Numbered from the stretch's first letter, positions 8,703-18,386 are shown. The stretch is 64,000 nucleotides of DNA from Acidobacteriota bacterium (GCA_021780315.1 JAJXYY010000023.1:1-64000); one strand, 5' to 3'. Numbers and translations: made by a program. The notes: generated from the letters alone by a model not told the origin.

Positions 8703-8708
8703 GTGAAC
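8699..8708 (+). repeat. 10-bp direct repeat, right copy, flanking the HNH gene
   Basis: Second copy of ATGAGTGAAC; it contains the stop of the HNH gene and the start of the AhpD-like gene. Confidence 0.6.
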
Positions 8709-9148
8709 CGAGATTGCATTATGGACGTTTGATGCCTGAGGGGTTAGCCAAGCTGACTGCGTTGGAGCACTACCTGAATACGGGGGCGGAGTTGGAGGCT
8801 TCTTTGCGGGAGTTGGTGCGGCTGAGGGCTTCGCTGTTGAATGGGTGTGAGTACTGCATTGGGCTACATTCGGCAGAGTTGCGGAAGCTGGGGGAGAGTG
8901 AGGCGCGGATTGCGGAGGTGCCGGAGTGGCGTAATTCGGCGTTGTATTCGGTGCGGGAGCGGGCGGCGCTGGCGTGGGCGGAGGCGGTGACGAATATCCA
9001 GGATGGCCATGCACCAGATGTGTTGTATGAGGCAGTGCGGGCGGAGTTCAGCGAGGCGGAGACGGCGAATCTGACGTTGGTGATTGCAACGATCAATGCC
9101 TGGAACCGGATGTCGATCGCCCTGGGAGCACATGACGGGCCACGATGA
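8699..9148 (+). CDS. AhpD-like / carboxymuconolactone decarboxylase family alkylhydroperoxidase
   Basis: A 149-residue all-helical protein with the AhpD core motif NGCEYCIGLHS. The redox cysteines fall at about residues 50 and 53 with the relay histidine at 57, as in peroxidase-active family members. It would reduce peroxides in the cytosol using a lipoyl or thiol partner. It starts inside the direct repeat that ends the HNH gene (4-base overlap). Without the HNH gene it would overlap the LolC/E permease. Length and motif are normal for the family. Confidence 0.85.
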   Translation: MSEPRLHYGRLMPEGLAKLTALEHYLNTGAELEASLRELVRLRASLLNGCEYCIGLHSAELRKLGESEARIAEVPEWRNSALYSVRERAALAWAEAVTNIQDGHAPDVLYEAVRAEFSEAETANLTLVIATINAWNRMSIALGAHDGPR

Positions 9149-9151
9149 GGG

Positions 9152-9186
9152 GAAGAGCCTGATACTGAGGCCAGAAGAGGCTCTTC
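9152..9186 (+). terminator. Possible hairpin after the AhpD-like gene
   Basis: GAAGAGCCT (9152-9160) and AGGCTCTTC (9178-9186) form a 9-bp stem with a 17-base loop. The bases after it (TGTTCGTTTTGG) are only weakly T-rich, so termination or RNA processing is uncertain. Confidence 0.35.
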
Positions 9187-9260
9187 TGTTCGTTTTGGAC
9201 GGACAGGCGTGGTCTGAGGTGGGGAGATAGTTTGCTGACAGGGATAGGGAGAGCTGACGA

Positions 9261-10007
9261 TTGAGCGAGTTTGAGATGGTGGATGAAGGTGGATCGCTGG
9301 AGCCTTTGCCGAGGGGCGGCGGGCAGGCGGTGGTGATGCGGGCCGTGGGCCTGACGAAGCTGTATGCGGCGGTGGCTGGAGATGGACGGGGGGATGTGGA
9401 GCTGTTTCGGGGGCTGGAGCTGGTGGTACATACCGGTGAGATGGTGGCGATTGTGGGAGAGAGTGGGGCGGGCAAGAGTTCGCTGCTGCACCTGTTGGCG
9501 GCTCTGGACCGTCCGACGGGGGGCGAGGTGTGGTTTGGGCAGGAGCGGCTGAGCGGGTTTACCGAGCGGGATGCGGCGGAGTTTCGGAACCGGAAGGTGG
9601 GCTATGTGTGGCAGTTTCACTATTTGCTGCCTGAGTTTACAGCGGTGGAGAATGTGGCGATGCCGCTGCTGGCGCGGGGGATGGGCCGGGCGGCGGCGTT
9701 GGAGCGGGCGCGGGTATGGCTGGGTGAGGTGGGACTAGCGGATCGGGCTGAGCATCGTTCGGGGGAGTTGAGTGGTGGAGAGCAGCAGCGGGTTAGTCTG
9801 GCGCGGGCGCTGGTGACGGAGCCACAGATGCTGCTGGCGGATGAGCCGACGGGGGATCTGGATGGGAAGACTGCGGAGGTGGTATTTGGACTGATCCAGA
9901 AGTTGCATAGGGAGCATGGGCTTACGAGTGTGCTGGTTACGCACAATCTGGAGTTTGCAGGACGGTGCGACCGGATGCTGCGGCTGCGGGATGGGAAGTT
10001 GGTATAA
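9261..10007 (+). CDS. lolD: Lipoprotein-releasing ABC transporter ATP-binding protein (LolD)
   Basis: A 248-residue ABC ATPase of the LolD/MacB group. Walker A is GESGAGKSSLL (lysine near residue 72), the Q-loop reads YVWQFHYLLPEFTAVENV (diagnostic for LolD), the signature is LSGGEQQRVSLARAL, Walker B is LLADEPTGDLD, and the switch histidine is in VTHNLE. It would power the LolC/E permease encoded upstream. The annotated start is a TTG with GGGAGAG upstream; ATG codons at 9276 and 9336 are alternatives, the last giving the usual family length. A 112-base gap with a hairpin separates it from the AhpD-like gene. Confidence 0.9.
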   Translation: MSEFEMVDEGGSLEPLPRGGGQAVVMRAVGLTKLYAAVAGDGRGDVELFRGLELVVHTGEMVAIVGESGAGKSSLLHLLAALDRPTGGEVWFGQERLSGFTERDAAEFRNRKVGYVWQFHYLLPEFTAVENVAMPLLARGMGRAAALERARVWLGEVGLADRAEHRSGELSGGEQQRVSLARALVTEPQMLLADEPTGDLDGKTAEVVFGLIQKLHREHGLTSVLVTHNLEFAGRCDRMLRLRDGKLV

Positions 10008-10292
10008 GTAGCGAAAATGAGGGCTTTTGTGATGGGATGGGATTAATAGCCGATTTTGCACATGGTGCGTCCAAGGGTAAGTGATGTAGGGTATGCATAA
10101 CTTTCAGGGCTCTTTTCGCTGGATACGCGGAGGAATAGACTGGAAGTTAGTAAGTGGATGCTTCTGATGCTGGAAGCAGCCGGTTTTGTTTCGAGCGAGC
10201 AGCTTCGCACGGGACGTGTACTGGGCTAACGGTAGCCGGCAATCCATGTGGCCTTCGGGCTGATGGGATGTGCGGTTCATGTAAGGGGGAAC

Positions 10293-12761
10293 ATGTTCGA
10301 ACGCTATACAGAGAAGGCGAGGCGCGTGATCTTCTTCGCACGCTATGAGGCCAGTCAGTTTGGGTCGCCTTACATCGAGACCGAGCACTTGTTGCTTGGG
10401 TTGTTGCGGGAGGACAAGGCGCTGACGAACCGTTTTTTGCGGAGTCATGCGTCGGTGGAGTCGATACGAAAACAGATTGAAGGCCATACGACGATTCGGG
10501 AGAAGGTGTCGACGTCGGTCGATCTGCCTTTGTCGAACGAGTGCAAGCGGGTGCTGGCGTATGCGGCGGAAGAGGCTGAGCGGCTATCGCATAAGCACAT
10601 TGGCACGGAGCATCTGCTGCTAGGCCTGCTGCGCGAAGAGAAGTGCTTTGCGGCGGAGATTTTGACGGAGCGCGGCCTGCGGCTGCCGGCGATTCGAGAA
10701 GAGTTGCAGCGGACGACGCAGGAGAAGGCGCCGACGTCGCAGGGCGGTAAGGGACAGCGCGGCGAGCAGAGTATGCTGGCGGAGTTTTCGCGTGACCTGA
10801 CGCAGAGCGCGATGGACCAGCAACTTGATCCGCTGGTGGGACGGGATACAGAGGTGGATCGGGTGATCCAGATTCTGTGCCGCCGGACGAAGAACAATCC
10901 GGTGCTGATCGGCGAGCCGGGTGTAGGTAAGACTGCGATTGTAGAAGGGCTGGCACAGAAGATTGCAGACGGCGAGGTGCCGAGTTTTCTGGCTGACAAG
11001 CGTGTGCTGGCACTGGACCTGAGCCTGATCGTCGCTGGGACGAAGTATCGCGGGCAGTTTGAAGAGCGGCTAAAGACCATCATGAAAGAGTTGATGGAAA
11101 ACCAAAACTCCATTGTGTTTATCGACGAGTTGCATACGCTGGTGGGCGCAGGTTCGGCGGAGGGCTCGCTGGATGCGGCGAACATTCTGAAGCCGGCGTT
11201 GAGTCGCGGTGAGATCCAGTGCATTGGCGCTACTACGCCTGCGGAGTACCGGAAGTCGATTGAGAAAGACCGGTCTCTGGAGCGCAGGTTCCAGGCAGTG
11301 AAGGTTCCGCCGCCGAACGAAGAAGATGCGATCAAGATCATTATGGGGATCAAGGAGAAGTATGAGAAGTTTCATGCGGTCTCCTACACGGATGAGGCGA
11401 TTACGTTTTCGGTGACGCATTCTAGTCGTTACATTCCTGATCGATTTCTTCCGGACAAGGCAATTGATTTGATCGACGAGGCGGGAGCGCGGGTGAAGCT
11501 GCGGCAGACTTCCCTGCCCGAAGAACTGACCGAGGTACAGAAACGGATCAAGTTCATCGTGCACCGTATGGAAAATGCGATTGCGAATCATGAGTTCGAG
11601 AAGGCACGGTTCTATTCGGACGAAGAGCGCAAGGAGCGTGAGAATCTACGGGCGCTGCGAGACAAGTATCACCTGGACGATTCTTCTGCGGGGATCGTGA
11701 CGCGGGAGGACATTGAGGACGTGGTGAGCCGGTGGACAGGCGTTCCGGTGAACTCGCTGAAGGAAGAAGAGATGCAGCGGTTGCTGCGGGTCGAGGAAGA
11801 GCTGCACAAGCGTGTGATCTCTCAGGAGAAGGCAATCTCGGCGCTGGCGCGGGCGATTCGTCGGTCTCGAGCAGGGCTGAAGAACCCGGCGCGTCCGATT
11901 GGCAGCTTCCTGTTTCTGGGGCCGACGGGTGTGGGCAAGACGGAGATGGCTCGGACGCTGGCACAGTTTCTGTTTGGCAGCGAGAAGGCCCTGATCCGGT
12001 TCGATATGTCGGAGTTTATGGAGAAGCACTCAGTGAGCAAGCTGATTGGTTCGCCTCCGGGATATGTGGGCTACGAAGAGGGCGGCCAGTTGACTGAGCG
12101 GGTTAAGCGCAACCCGTACTGCGTGGTTCTGCTGGACGAGATCGAGAAGGCGCATCCTGATGTGTTCAACCTGCTGCTGCAGGTATTTGAAGACGGGCAG
12201 TTGACGGATGGGCTGGGCAACACAGTCGACTACAAGAACACGATCATTATCATGACGTCGAACATTGGCGCGAAGCACCTGCAGAAGCGACAGGGGCTGG
12301 GCTTCCAGAGCGAGAAGGAAGACATGGTGCTGGACAAGATGGAAGAACTGGTGCGAGGCGAGGTGAAGCGGACCTTCAATCCAGAGTTCCTGAATCGTCT
12401 GGACGAGATCATTATCTTTACGTCGCTGTCGGATTCGGATCTGATGCAGATACTGGAGTTGCTGGTGCAGCAGTTGAACGCGAACCTGGTGCACAAGGCG
12501 ATCACGATCTCGGTGACGGACGAGGCGAAGAAGTGGATTCTGGAGAAGACGGTATCGGACCGGACGTATGGTGCGCGACCGCTACGCCGGGCTCTGCAGC
12601 GCTATATTGAAGATCCACTTTCGGAGGCGTTGATTGGCGGCGGGATTGTGCAGCGGCCAGCGTTTCTGGAGGTGTACATGGAGAACAACTCGCTGTACTA
12701 CCGGCCGATTTCGGCGGATGGCGAGGAGAAGCTGTCGGGCTTTGCGCTGTCGAGCGTGTAG
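10293..12761 (+). CDS. clpC: Clp protease ATPase subunit ClpC
   Basis: An 822-residue class I Clp/Hsp100 unfoldase. It has two Clp N repeats (residues 1-145, starting [17 protein letters not shown]), a first AAA+ module with Walker [14 protein letters not shown] near 205, a UVR-like middle segment ([17 protein letters not shown] near 415-450), and a second AAA+ module with Walker [12 protein letters not shown] near 542. The short middle region separates it from ClpB. It would feed ClpP, encoded at 17796. The start was moved from an upstream frame extension to the ATG at 10293, where GGGGGA sits just upstream and the conserved N-terminus begins. No CIRCE or CtsR operator was seen in the 285 bases upstream. 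Confidence 0.93.
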   Translation: MFERYTEKARRVIFFARYEASQFGSPYIETEHLLLGLLREDKALTNRFLRSHASVESIRKQIEGHTTIREKVSTSVDLPLSNECKRVLAYAAEEAERLSHKHIGTEHLLLGLLREEKCFAAEILTERGLRLPAIREELQRTTQEKAPTSQGGKGQRGEQSMLAEFSRDLTQSAMDQQLDPLVGRDTEVDRVIQILCRRTKNNPVLIGEPGVGKTAIVEGLAQKIADGEVPSFLADKRVLALDLSLIVAGTKYRGQFEERLKTIMKELMENQNSIVFIDELHTLVGAGSAEGSLDAANILKPALSRGEIQCIGATTPAEYRKSIEKDRSLERRFQAVKVPPPNEEDAIKIIMGIKEKYEKFHAVSYTDEAITFSVTHSSRYIPDRFLPDKAIDLIDEAGARVKLRQTSLPEELTEVQKRIKFIVHRMENAIANHEFEKARFYSDEERKERENLRALRDKYHLDDSSAGIVTREDIEDVVSRWTGVPVNSLKEEEMQRLLRVEEELHKRVISQEKAISALARAIRRSRAGLKNPARPIGSFLFLGPTGVGKTEMARTLAQFLFGSEKALIRFDMSEFMEKHSVSKLIGSPPGYVGYEEGGQLTERVKRNPYCVVLLDEIEKAHPDVFNLLLQVFEDGQLTDGLGNTVDYKNTIIIMTSNIGAKHLQKRQGLGFQSEKEDMVLDKMEELVRGEVKRTFNPEFLNRLDEIIIFTSLSDSDLMQILELLVQQLNANLVHKAITISVTDEAKKWILEKTVSDRTYGARPLRRALQRYIEDPLSEALIGGGIVQRPAFLEVYMENNSLYYRPISADGEEKLSGFALSSV

Positions 12762-12787
12762 GTCTGGAGACAAACGTAGGACGATAT

Positions 12788-12816
12788 GCCCCGGCGAGAT
12801 GGCCGGGGTGTGTTGC
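12788..12816 (+). terminator. Hairpin terminator after clpC
   Basis: CCCCGGC and GCCGGGG pair (12789-12795 with 12802-12808) around a 6-base loop, followed by TGTGTTGCTT. It lies 27 bases after the clpC stop. Confidence 0.5.
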
Positions 12817-12850
12817 TTAACCGCATGGACATGGAGGAGAGTGGGCCGTT

Positions 12851-13315
12851 ATGGATCGACGTGAGTTTGCAGCATTGGTGCCGGCGTTGCTGGCGTTTGG
12901 GGCTTTAGATACGGCGGAGGCACACGGACAGGCGACAGGGATCAAGACGGCTGCTGAGCTGCCGGTGCTTGTATCTGGGGTGTACCAGCCGGGCGCGCCA
13001 CACCCTGCCGGTGGGGTGCCTCAGCGGGTGTCGCGAAGCTACGTGGCGGGGATGCTGACGGCGGGCAATGTGCGAGTGGAGATGCATGAGACCATGCAAG
13101 AGCCGGGGGCGCCGCATGAGCCGGTGGGGACGCATGTGCACAACGAGCTATGGCTGGTTCGCGAAGGGACGGTAGAGTTGACGACTAATGGGGTGGCGCG
13201 TCGCATGGTGGCTGGCGACGTAGGGATTTGCGTCGCCGGGGATCAGCACTATATCCAGAATGTGGGGGATACTCGGGCGACTTATTTCGTGGTGACGGTG
13301 GGGCCGCGGGAGTAA
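12851..13315 (+). CDS. Exported cupin-domain protein, probable Tat substrate
   Basis: A 154-residue protein starting MDRREFAALVPALLAFG, which has the RR-x-F core of a twin-arginine signal, followed by a short hydrophobic stretch and AEAHGQ. The mature part (about residues 55-150) is a single cupin barrel, seen in HVHNELWLVREGTVEL and GDVGICVAGDQHYIQNVGD. The His residues could bind a metal. The substrate is unknown. It follows the clpC hairpin as its own unit; a related-looking Tat cupin lies at 34558. Confidence 0.75.
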   Translation: MDRREFAALVPALLAFGALDTAEAHGQATGIKTAAELPVLVSGVYQPGAPHPAGGVPQRVSRSYVAGMLTAGNVRVEMHETMQEPGAPHEPVGTHVHNELWLVREGTVELTTNGVARRMVAGDVGICVAGDQHYIQNVGDTRATYFVVTVGPRE

Positions 13316-13379
13316 AGAATCGGGCAGCGCGAGGAGAGAGCGGCCTCGCGCTGCGATGCGTTTGAAGAGTGGGCTGTTC

Positions 13380-13676
13380 TTAGACCAGTGCGCGAGCCGA
13401 CTTGAGGGCTCCGGAGATGACATCTCCAGCCTGATCTACAACAGAGTCGACTTGATTGCGGGTGCGTTTGATGGCTTTCTCAGCTTCGGAGGAGAGGCGT
13501 TCAGCCTGATCTTTGAGGTAGTCGCCAGCCTCGGCGAGATAGTCGCCGGCTTCGTCGACACCACGGCGGAGCTGTTTGCGGGTTCTTGCACCAGATTGGG
13601 GAGCATAGAGGAGGGCAATGGTCGCTCCGGCGGCGACTCCGATGCCAAAGGCGAACCAGCAGTTTTTTGAGTTCAT
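13380..13676 (-). CDS. YtxH-domain small membrane protein
   Basis: A 98-residue protein. A single transmembrane helix (WFAFGIGVAAGATIALLYAP) leads directly into the YtxH signature YAPQSGARTRKQL. A long charged coiled-coil-like helix (EAGDYLKDQAERLSSEAEKAI) follows. YtxH proteins are small stress-associated envelope proteins of unclear mechanism. It is monocistronic and converges with the upstream cupin gene. Confidence 0.85.
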   Translation of the reverse strand: MNSKNCWFAFGIGVAAGATIALLYAPQSGARTRKQLRRGVDEAGDYLAEAGDYLKDQAERLSSEAEKAIKRTRNQVDSVVDQAGDVISGALKSARALV

Positions 13677-13889
13677 GACGGGACACCTCGATCACAGAAT
13701 TAGGTTCTAAGTGATTGGATTCAAGTCGGTGGGGATTGGTTGGATTTTGTGGTGAAGAGTGGGGGGCGGATTGCGTTGGTGGAGCAGGAACCAGAATGGG
13801 TAATGATGAGGGACATTCTGCTCTGGAGATGTCGCAAAAAACAGGGTGCCACAGGGTCCGGCGAGGATAGAGTTACCGCTGAGGTGACT

Positions 13890-13988
13890 ATGAAAGAGTT
13901 GATTGATGGCGCGCTATTTCTGGCGATGATGATGGCCCCGCCGCTGGTTGCGCTGAACCTGGTGTGGGACAAACGTCGACAAGGTTAG
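13890..13988 (+). CDS. Putative 32-residue single-span membrane peptide
   Basis: An ATG at 13890, preceded by GAGGTGACT, opens a short frame, MKELIDGALFLAMMMAPPLV and on to WDKRRQG. The product would be one transmembrane helix with a basic C-terminal tail. The frame is open further upstream (to 13740), but that part has no membrane-protein character and no ribosome-binding site. No family is recognised. The gene sits between the divergent YtxH gene and the convergent uracil-DNA glycosylase gene. Evidence is only the start signal and the helix. Confidence 0.4.
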   Translation: MKELIDGALFLAMMMAPPLVALNLVWDKRRQG

Positions 13989-13997
13989 GCTGCCCGG

Positions 13998-14783
13998 CTA
14001 AATCGCGAGGCCGGCCAGTTCCCTTGCCCGCAGAAAGATCCGGGTGAACATGGGGCGGTCGAGGCGTCCCGTATTGGTGTTTCGCAAAGATGGGTGGTAG
14101 CTAGCGAGCAGGTGAATGCCATTGGGCAGGCAGTACTCGGCCGCATGGGCGAAGCGGTATAGGGATTTTTCTGAAATGACTCCGGTGTGCAGCAGGTGGC
14201 TGATGCAGCCGTCGAAGGCTATTTTTCCGAGACATACGATGACTTTGATGCGCTGCAGTGCGGCGACTTCTGCAGCGAAGTGCTGGCTGCAGTTGCGGAT
14301 CTCCTGTGGGAGCGGTTTATCTCCGGGCGGAGCGCAGCGGACGACGGAGCCGATCCATGCGTTACGAAGTTTGAGGCCATCGTCGCGTGCGACGGCTCGG
14401 GGTTTGCTGGCGAAGCCGAGGTCGTGCAGGACGGGGTACATGAAGTCGCCGGATCCGTCTCCAGTGAAGGGGCGGCCTGTGCGGTTGGCCCCATGCGCAC
14501 CGGGAGCGAGACCAACGATGAGGACCCGAGCGCGCGAGTCTCCGAAGCCAGGGACGGGGCGGGCCCAGTAGGTTTGGTCCTGGTAGGCGCGGCGGCGAGT
14601 CTCACCGATGCCTTGGCAGTAGGTGCGGAGGCGAGGGCAAAGTTCACAGCGGATGATGGTGTCTTGAATCTGCTGGAGTACCAAGGACGTAGACTGGATG
14701 GCGGAGCGTTTGATCACCAGAATATGATATCGATCGATTAGGCAGCACGGTGTCGAACATGTCTGTAGAACAGAACGCTGCAT
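13998..14783 (-). CDS. Uracil-DNA glycosylase, family 5-like (UdgB), iron-sulfur type
   Basis: Up to 261 residues. The core has cysteines in CELCPRLRTYC and later NCSQHF that fit the 4Fe-4S cluster of family 4/5 enzymes. The active-site segment GLAPGAHGANRTGRPFTGD has the family 5 form (GLAPG-A-H-G, no acidic water-activating residue). The C-terminal leucine-loop segment is LASYHPSLRNTNTGR. It excises uracil and other deaminated bases from DNA. The start is uncertain: the first ATG (14783) adds about 22 residues of poor character, and GTG at 14717 is closer to family length. It is divergent from the epimerase-like gene. Confidence 0.85.
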   Translation of the reverse strand: MQRSVLQTCSTPCCLIDRYHILVIKRSAIQSTSLVLQQIQDTIIRCELCPRLRTYCQGIGETRRRAYQDQTYWARPVPGFGDSRARVLIVGLAPGAHGANRTGRPFTGDGSGDFMYPVLHDLGFASKPRAVARDDGLKLRNAWIGSVVRCAPPGDKPLPQEIRNCSQHFAAEVAALQRIKVIVCLGKIAFDGCISHLLHTGVISEKSLYRFAHAAEYCLPNGIHLLASYHPSLRNTNTGRLDRPMFTRIFLRARELAGLAI

Positions 14784-14902
14784 CGATTTGAAAATGACGT
14801 TAGGTGATCTGTTTGGAAGAGACGCGAATTAGTCGACTGTATGCTGCAATGGTTGCAGGACGCCTGGCTGCTCTGCGGAATTCAGTGTGGCGGAATACAT
14901 TA

Positions 14903-16138
14903 ATGCGATCCGGACTATTGACCGCGGTTGTGCTGACGCTGCTGCTGGGCGGGGTGATCTTTGTAGCGCGCGAACGCGGACGCGGCGACCTGACGAAGCT
15001 GAAGGCGGAGTTAGGAGCGAAAGCAGCGATTCCGGCACCGCCAGTCATCCAGTTTGGGGGACAGGAGGCGCTGGTTTTGCAACGGTCTCCGATGTCAGGA
15101 GGGATGGTTCCAGAATTTGTGACGGCGACGTTTCTGCCAGGACGAGGGATGAACCTGTTACAGCTACGTGCGTTTTTGCCGCAGAAGGGCGAGGTGGACC
15201 TGCTGGCTTCTCCGAAGCTGGAGGATGCCGCCAAGCTAATAAATGGAGCGGCACTGGAAGAAAACGGAGCGGGAAGTCTGGGGCTGGGTGGGGCGTTGGA
15301 GTTCCCTTGGGGCAGTAGTTTGGGTGGCGTCACTTCTGCCGATGGGAAGAATGTGATGGCGACGTGGCAAGGACACGGTCTGAATGTGCCGGTGACCGTA
15401 AAGGGGTTGAATAGCGGAATGGCGGTCGGCGGCTTGCTGCTGACGCGGGCTGCCGATAGTGTTGAATCGAATGTAATGCCAGATGGCGACTCAACCAAGG
15501 CAGTCTTTCAGGCGGGGGCGTTTGGAGGGCAGTGGCTCTCCAAGACTGAGATAACCATGACGGCGTTGTTGAGCAGCCATATTCTGGAGATCAAGGTAGT
15601 TGCGAAGAATACGGGATCCGAAGCAGAGCCGGTGGGTGTTGGGTGGAGTCCTCGGTTTGCGATTGTGAGCGGAGACCGCACGAATACTCGACTAAAGCTG
15701 CCGAGTGGCGAGCGAGTGGAGGTTGGTGCCGACGGACGTCCAACGGGGAAGCTGCTGCCCGTGAACGATACGAGCTACGACTACACCGGGCACACCGGAG
15801 CCACGCTGGGCAACAAAGCGCTGGATGCTAGCTTTGTCCATCTAAAGCCGAGTCTGCTGGATAACGGGCCGGTTGTGGAGTTGCGGGACCCGAGCAGCGG
15901 GTATGGATTGCGTCTAACGGCGCTGACTTCGGCGATCAAGTGCATCAGTGTCACTTCGCCAGCGGAAAAAGCGGTGGTGACGATCAATCCGCGGTTCAAC
16001 TATGACGATCCGTTTGGGCGGGAGTGGTCGAAAGAGCCTGATACGGGGATGATGGTGTTGCAGCCGGGGGAGTCTGCACAATGGAAGGTGCGGCTGGAGA
16101 TCTTTTCGCTGGACGATGGACCGGGGGCTCATTTCTAG
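14903..16138 (+). CDS. Membrane-anchored aldose 1-epimerase-like (galactose mutarotase fold) protein
   Basis: From the ATG at 14903 the product has 411 residues: one N-terminal transmembrane helix (LLTAVVLTLLLGGVIFVA), then a long beta-sandwich region. Segments such as VWQ-free FPWGSSLGG, FVHLKPSLLDNGPVVELRDP and NPRFNYDDPFGREW recall the galactose mutarotase-like superfamily used for aldose epimerases. Catalytic His/Glu residues could not be placed with confidence, so enzymatic activity is inference. An upstream GTG at 14804 extends the frame without a convincing ribosome-binding site. Its neighbour tig is about 160 bases downstream. Confidence 0.6.
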   Translation: MRSGLLTAVVLTLLLGGVIFVARERGRGDLTKLKAELGAKAAIPAPPVIQFGGQEALVLQRSPMSGGMVPEFVTATFLPGRGMNLLQLRAFLPQKGEVDLLASPKLEDAAKLINGAALEENGAGSLGLGGALEFPWGSSLGGVTSADGKNVMATWQGHGLNVPVTVKGLNSGMAVGGLLLTRAADSVESNVMPDGDSTKAVFQAGAFGGQWLSKTEITMTALLSSHILEIKVVAKNTGSEAEPVGVGWSPRFAIVSGDRTNTRLKLPSGERVEVGADGRPTGKLLPVNDTSYDYTGHTGATLGNKALDASFVHLKPSLLDNGPVVELRDPSSGYGLRLTALTSAIKCISVTSPAEKAVVTINPRFNYDDPFGREWSKEPDTGMMVLQPGESAQWKVRLEIFSLDDGPGAHF

Positions 16139-16297
16139 GGGTGGCTAGCGCCCGCGGGGGTGCGCTTTACGGGGGTGAACATTGCCAGTTTGACCCTGCT
16201 TGAGGAGACTCGTACATTGGATATGAGGCGCTACCGCGCAAAACGCTTGTAGAGCGAGCGACGCGGCATATTCACGCGACCATTGGAAGGCATTGAC

Positions 16298-17710
16298 TTG
16301 ACCCCGACAGAGACTACGGAAACGACAGAAGCAACGACGGAATTGGCTGAACAGCAGGCTGGGCACACCCACGATCACGAGCACTCGCATGAGCATGTAC
16401 ATGCCCCGGCTCTGAACCCAGAGTTGACGCGAGAGATTGAAGTTGAGGTTGCGGCGGATGAGGTCTCGAAGGCGTTCAAGACAGTAGTGAAGCGTTACCA
16501 GAAGCTGGCACGGATTCCCGGGTTCCGGGCGGGAAAGGTACCGGAGTCCCTGGTGCGTTCGAAGTTTGCCAAGGAGGTTCGTCAGGAGGTTCTGGAGAGC
16601 CTGGTTGGAGAACGGTTCCGGCAGGCGATCGAAGAGCAGAAGCTGCGTCCTGTGTCGGAGCCGCAACTGTTGGACTTGCAACTGTTCGACGGACAGCCGC
16701 TTAAGTTCAAAGCTGGCTTTGAAGTCGCACCGGAGTTTGACGTTGCAGGCTACGAGAGCGTGCGGGTTGCCCGGCCTGAGGTCACGTTGACCGAAGAAGA
16801 GTATGAATCGGAGTTGAACCGCGTGCTGGATGCGCATGCGACGGTAGAGCCGGTCGATGAAGACCGTGCGCTGGTGAATGGCGACTGGGCTGAGATCCAG
16901 TTCCGCGGCGAGGTGAAGGACCTGGCCCAGACGGTGACGGAAGACGGCGTTGCGAATGCGTCAGCGCAGGAGCCTATTACGGGCGACGATGTGTTGATCG
17001 AGATCGGCGGCAAGAATACGCTGACGGCATTCAACGAGGCACTGCTGGGAGCGAAGCCGGGGCAGGAGTTGAAGTTCGAGGTGGATTATCCGGCGGACTT
17101 TGGCGAGCGTCGACTGGCTGGCCAACAGGTGAGCTATGACGTGACGGTAAAAGCGATCAAGCACAAGAGCTTTCCGGAGCGGGATGCTGAGTTTGCCAAA
17201 CAGCTTGGCAACTACGAGAGCTTTGAGGACTTTGCCACCAAACTGAGGGAGCATGCTGCCGACCGCAAGAAGGAAGCTCTAGAGAGCCAGGCGAAGGACA
17301 AGATGCTTGAGGAGTTGATCGGGAAGTACCAGTTCCCTGTTCCTGAATCTTTCGTACAGCAGCAGGTGGATGCGCGCCTGGACCGCGGTCTGCGGGCGTT
17401 GGCACAGCAGGGCATGAAGGCCGAGGACATGCGCAAGCTGGACTTTGGCCGTCTGCGGGCAGCGCAGCGGGATCAGGCGATCAACGAGGTGAAGGTCTCG
17501 ATGATTCTGGATCGGATTGCAGAGGCCGAGGGCATTGTGGTGAGCGAGGAAGATCTGGATCGCGAGCTGTTGATGCTTTCACTGCAGTCGCGTGAGCCGC
17601 TTGAGGCGCTTCGCGAGCGGTTGGCGGGCGATGGCGGTCTGGACCGTATTCGCGAACAGATGCGCCGCGAGAAGACGGGAAGCGTGCTGTACGAGAAGCT
17701 CTCCGCGTAG
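16298..17710 (+). CDS. tig: Trigger factor (ribosome-associated chaperone) with His-rich N-terminal extension
   Basis: About 470 residues. After an unusual N-terminal tail with Glu/Thr repeats and the cluster HTHDHEHSHEHVH, the ribosome-binding domain follows with the docking signature IPGFRAGKVPESLV (equivalent to GFRxGKxP). The FKBP-type peptidyl-prolyl isomerase domain is at about residues 185-290, and the helical C-terminal arms extend to the end. The start is most likely the TTG at 16298, since GGAAGG lies 7 bases upstream; a TTG at 16283 is also in frame. The gene leads the tig-clpP-clpX-lon run. The His-rich tail could bind metal ions, which is not part of the canonical protein. Confidence 0.92.
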   Translation: MTPTETTETTEATTELAEQQAGHTHDHEHSHEHVHAPALNPELTREIEVEVAADEVSKAFKTVVKRYQKLARIPGFRAGKVPESLVRSKFAKEVRQEVLESLVGERFRQAIEEQKLRPVSEPQLLDLQLFDGQPLKFKAGFEVAPEFDVAGYESVRVARPEVTLTEEEYESELNRVLDAHATVEPVDEDRALVNGDWAEIQFRGEVKDLAQTVTEDGVANASAQEPITGDDVLIEIGGKNTLTAFNEALLGAKPGQELKFEVDYPADFGERRLAGQQVSYDVTVKAIKHKSFPERDAEFAKQLGNYESFEDFATKLREHAADRKKEALESQAKDKMLEELIGKYQFPVPESFVQQQVDARLDRGLRALAQQGMKAEDMRKLDFGRLRAAQRDQAINEVKVSMILDRIAEAEGIVVSEEDLDRELLMLSLQSREPLEALRERLAGDGGLDRIREQMRREKTGSVLYEKLSA

Positions 17711-17795
17711 AGAGAGTGAACAGACAAAACGCAGTGGCTATGTTGCCGTAATTTCAGACTAGGTTGGTTCAACCGGTTTACAGAAAGAGAGTGTT

Positions 17796-18386
17796 ATGGG
17801 ACTAGTACCGATGGTGATCGAGCAGACGAGCCGGGGCGAACGTGCCTACGACATATACAGCCGTCTGCTGCGGGATAACATTATTTTTCTGGGCACGCCG
17901 ATCGATGACAACATTGCGAACGTGATTATCGCGCAGATGTTGTTTCTGAGCGGCGAGGATCCAGAGAAGGACATCCAGTTGTATATCAACTCGCCGGGTG
18001 GATCGATTACGGCTGGTCTGGCGATTTACGACACGATGCAGTACATCAAGAACGACGTGGTTACGTTCTGCATTGGCCAAGCTGCGAGCATGGGTGCGTT
18101 TCTGTTGATGGCTGGCAAAAAGGGGAAGCGATTTGCGTTACCTAATTCGCGGATTCTGATTCACCAGCCATCGATGGGCGGACTGAGTGGTCAGGCGACG
18201 GACATCGATATCCATGCGCGGGAGATTCTACGGATTCGCGAGATTACGAACAAACTGATGAGCGCCAGCACGGGCCAGTCGTTGGAGCGGATTGAGCGGG
18301 ACGTCGAGCGGGACTTTATTATGACGGCGGCGCAATCGAAGGAATACGGGATTATCGACGATATTATTGATCGTCCCCGGACATAG
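17796..18386 (+). CDS. clpP: ATP-dependent Clp protease proteolytic subunit ClpP
   Basis: A 196-residue serine peptidase of normal length. The catalytic triad is visible: Ser98 in GQAASMGAF, His123 in ILIHQPS, and Asp near 172 in [10 protein letters not shown]. The oxyanion-hole segment [17 protein letters not shown] is intact. It forms the tetradecameric chamber served by ClpX (next gene) and ClpC (10293). It ends 25 bases before a strong terminator, so clpX is probably transcribed from its own promoter as well. Confidence 0.97.
   Translation: MGLVPMVIEQTSRGERAYDIYSRLLRDNIIFLGTPIDDNIANVIIAQMLFLSGEDPEKDIQLYINSPGGSITAGLAIYDTMQYIKNDVVTFCIGQAASMGAFLLMAGKKGKRFALPNSRILIHQPSMGGLSGQATDIDIHAREILRIREITNKLMSASTGQSLERIERDVERDFIMTAAQSKEYGIIDDIIDRPRT

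Noticed and set aside
10158..10229. Short frame of 23 codons in the clpC leader
   Set aside because: It could be a leader peptide, but there is only a weak ribosome-binding site and no attenuator-like hairpin. Not enough to call.
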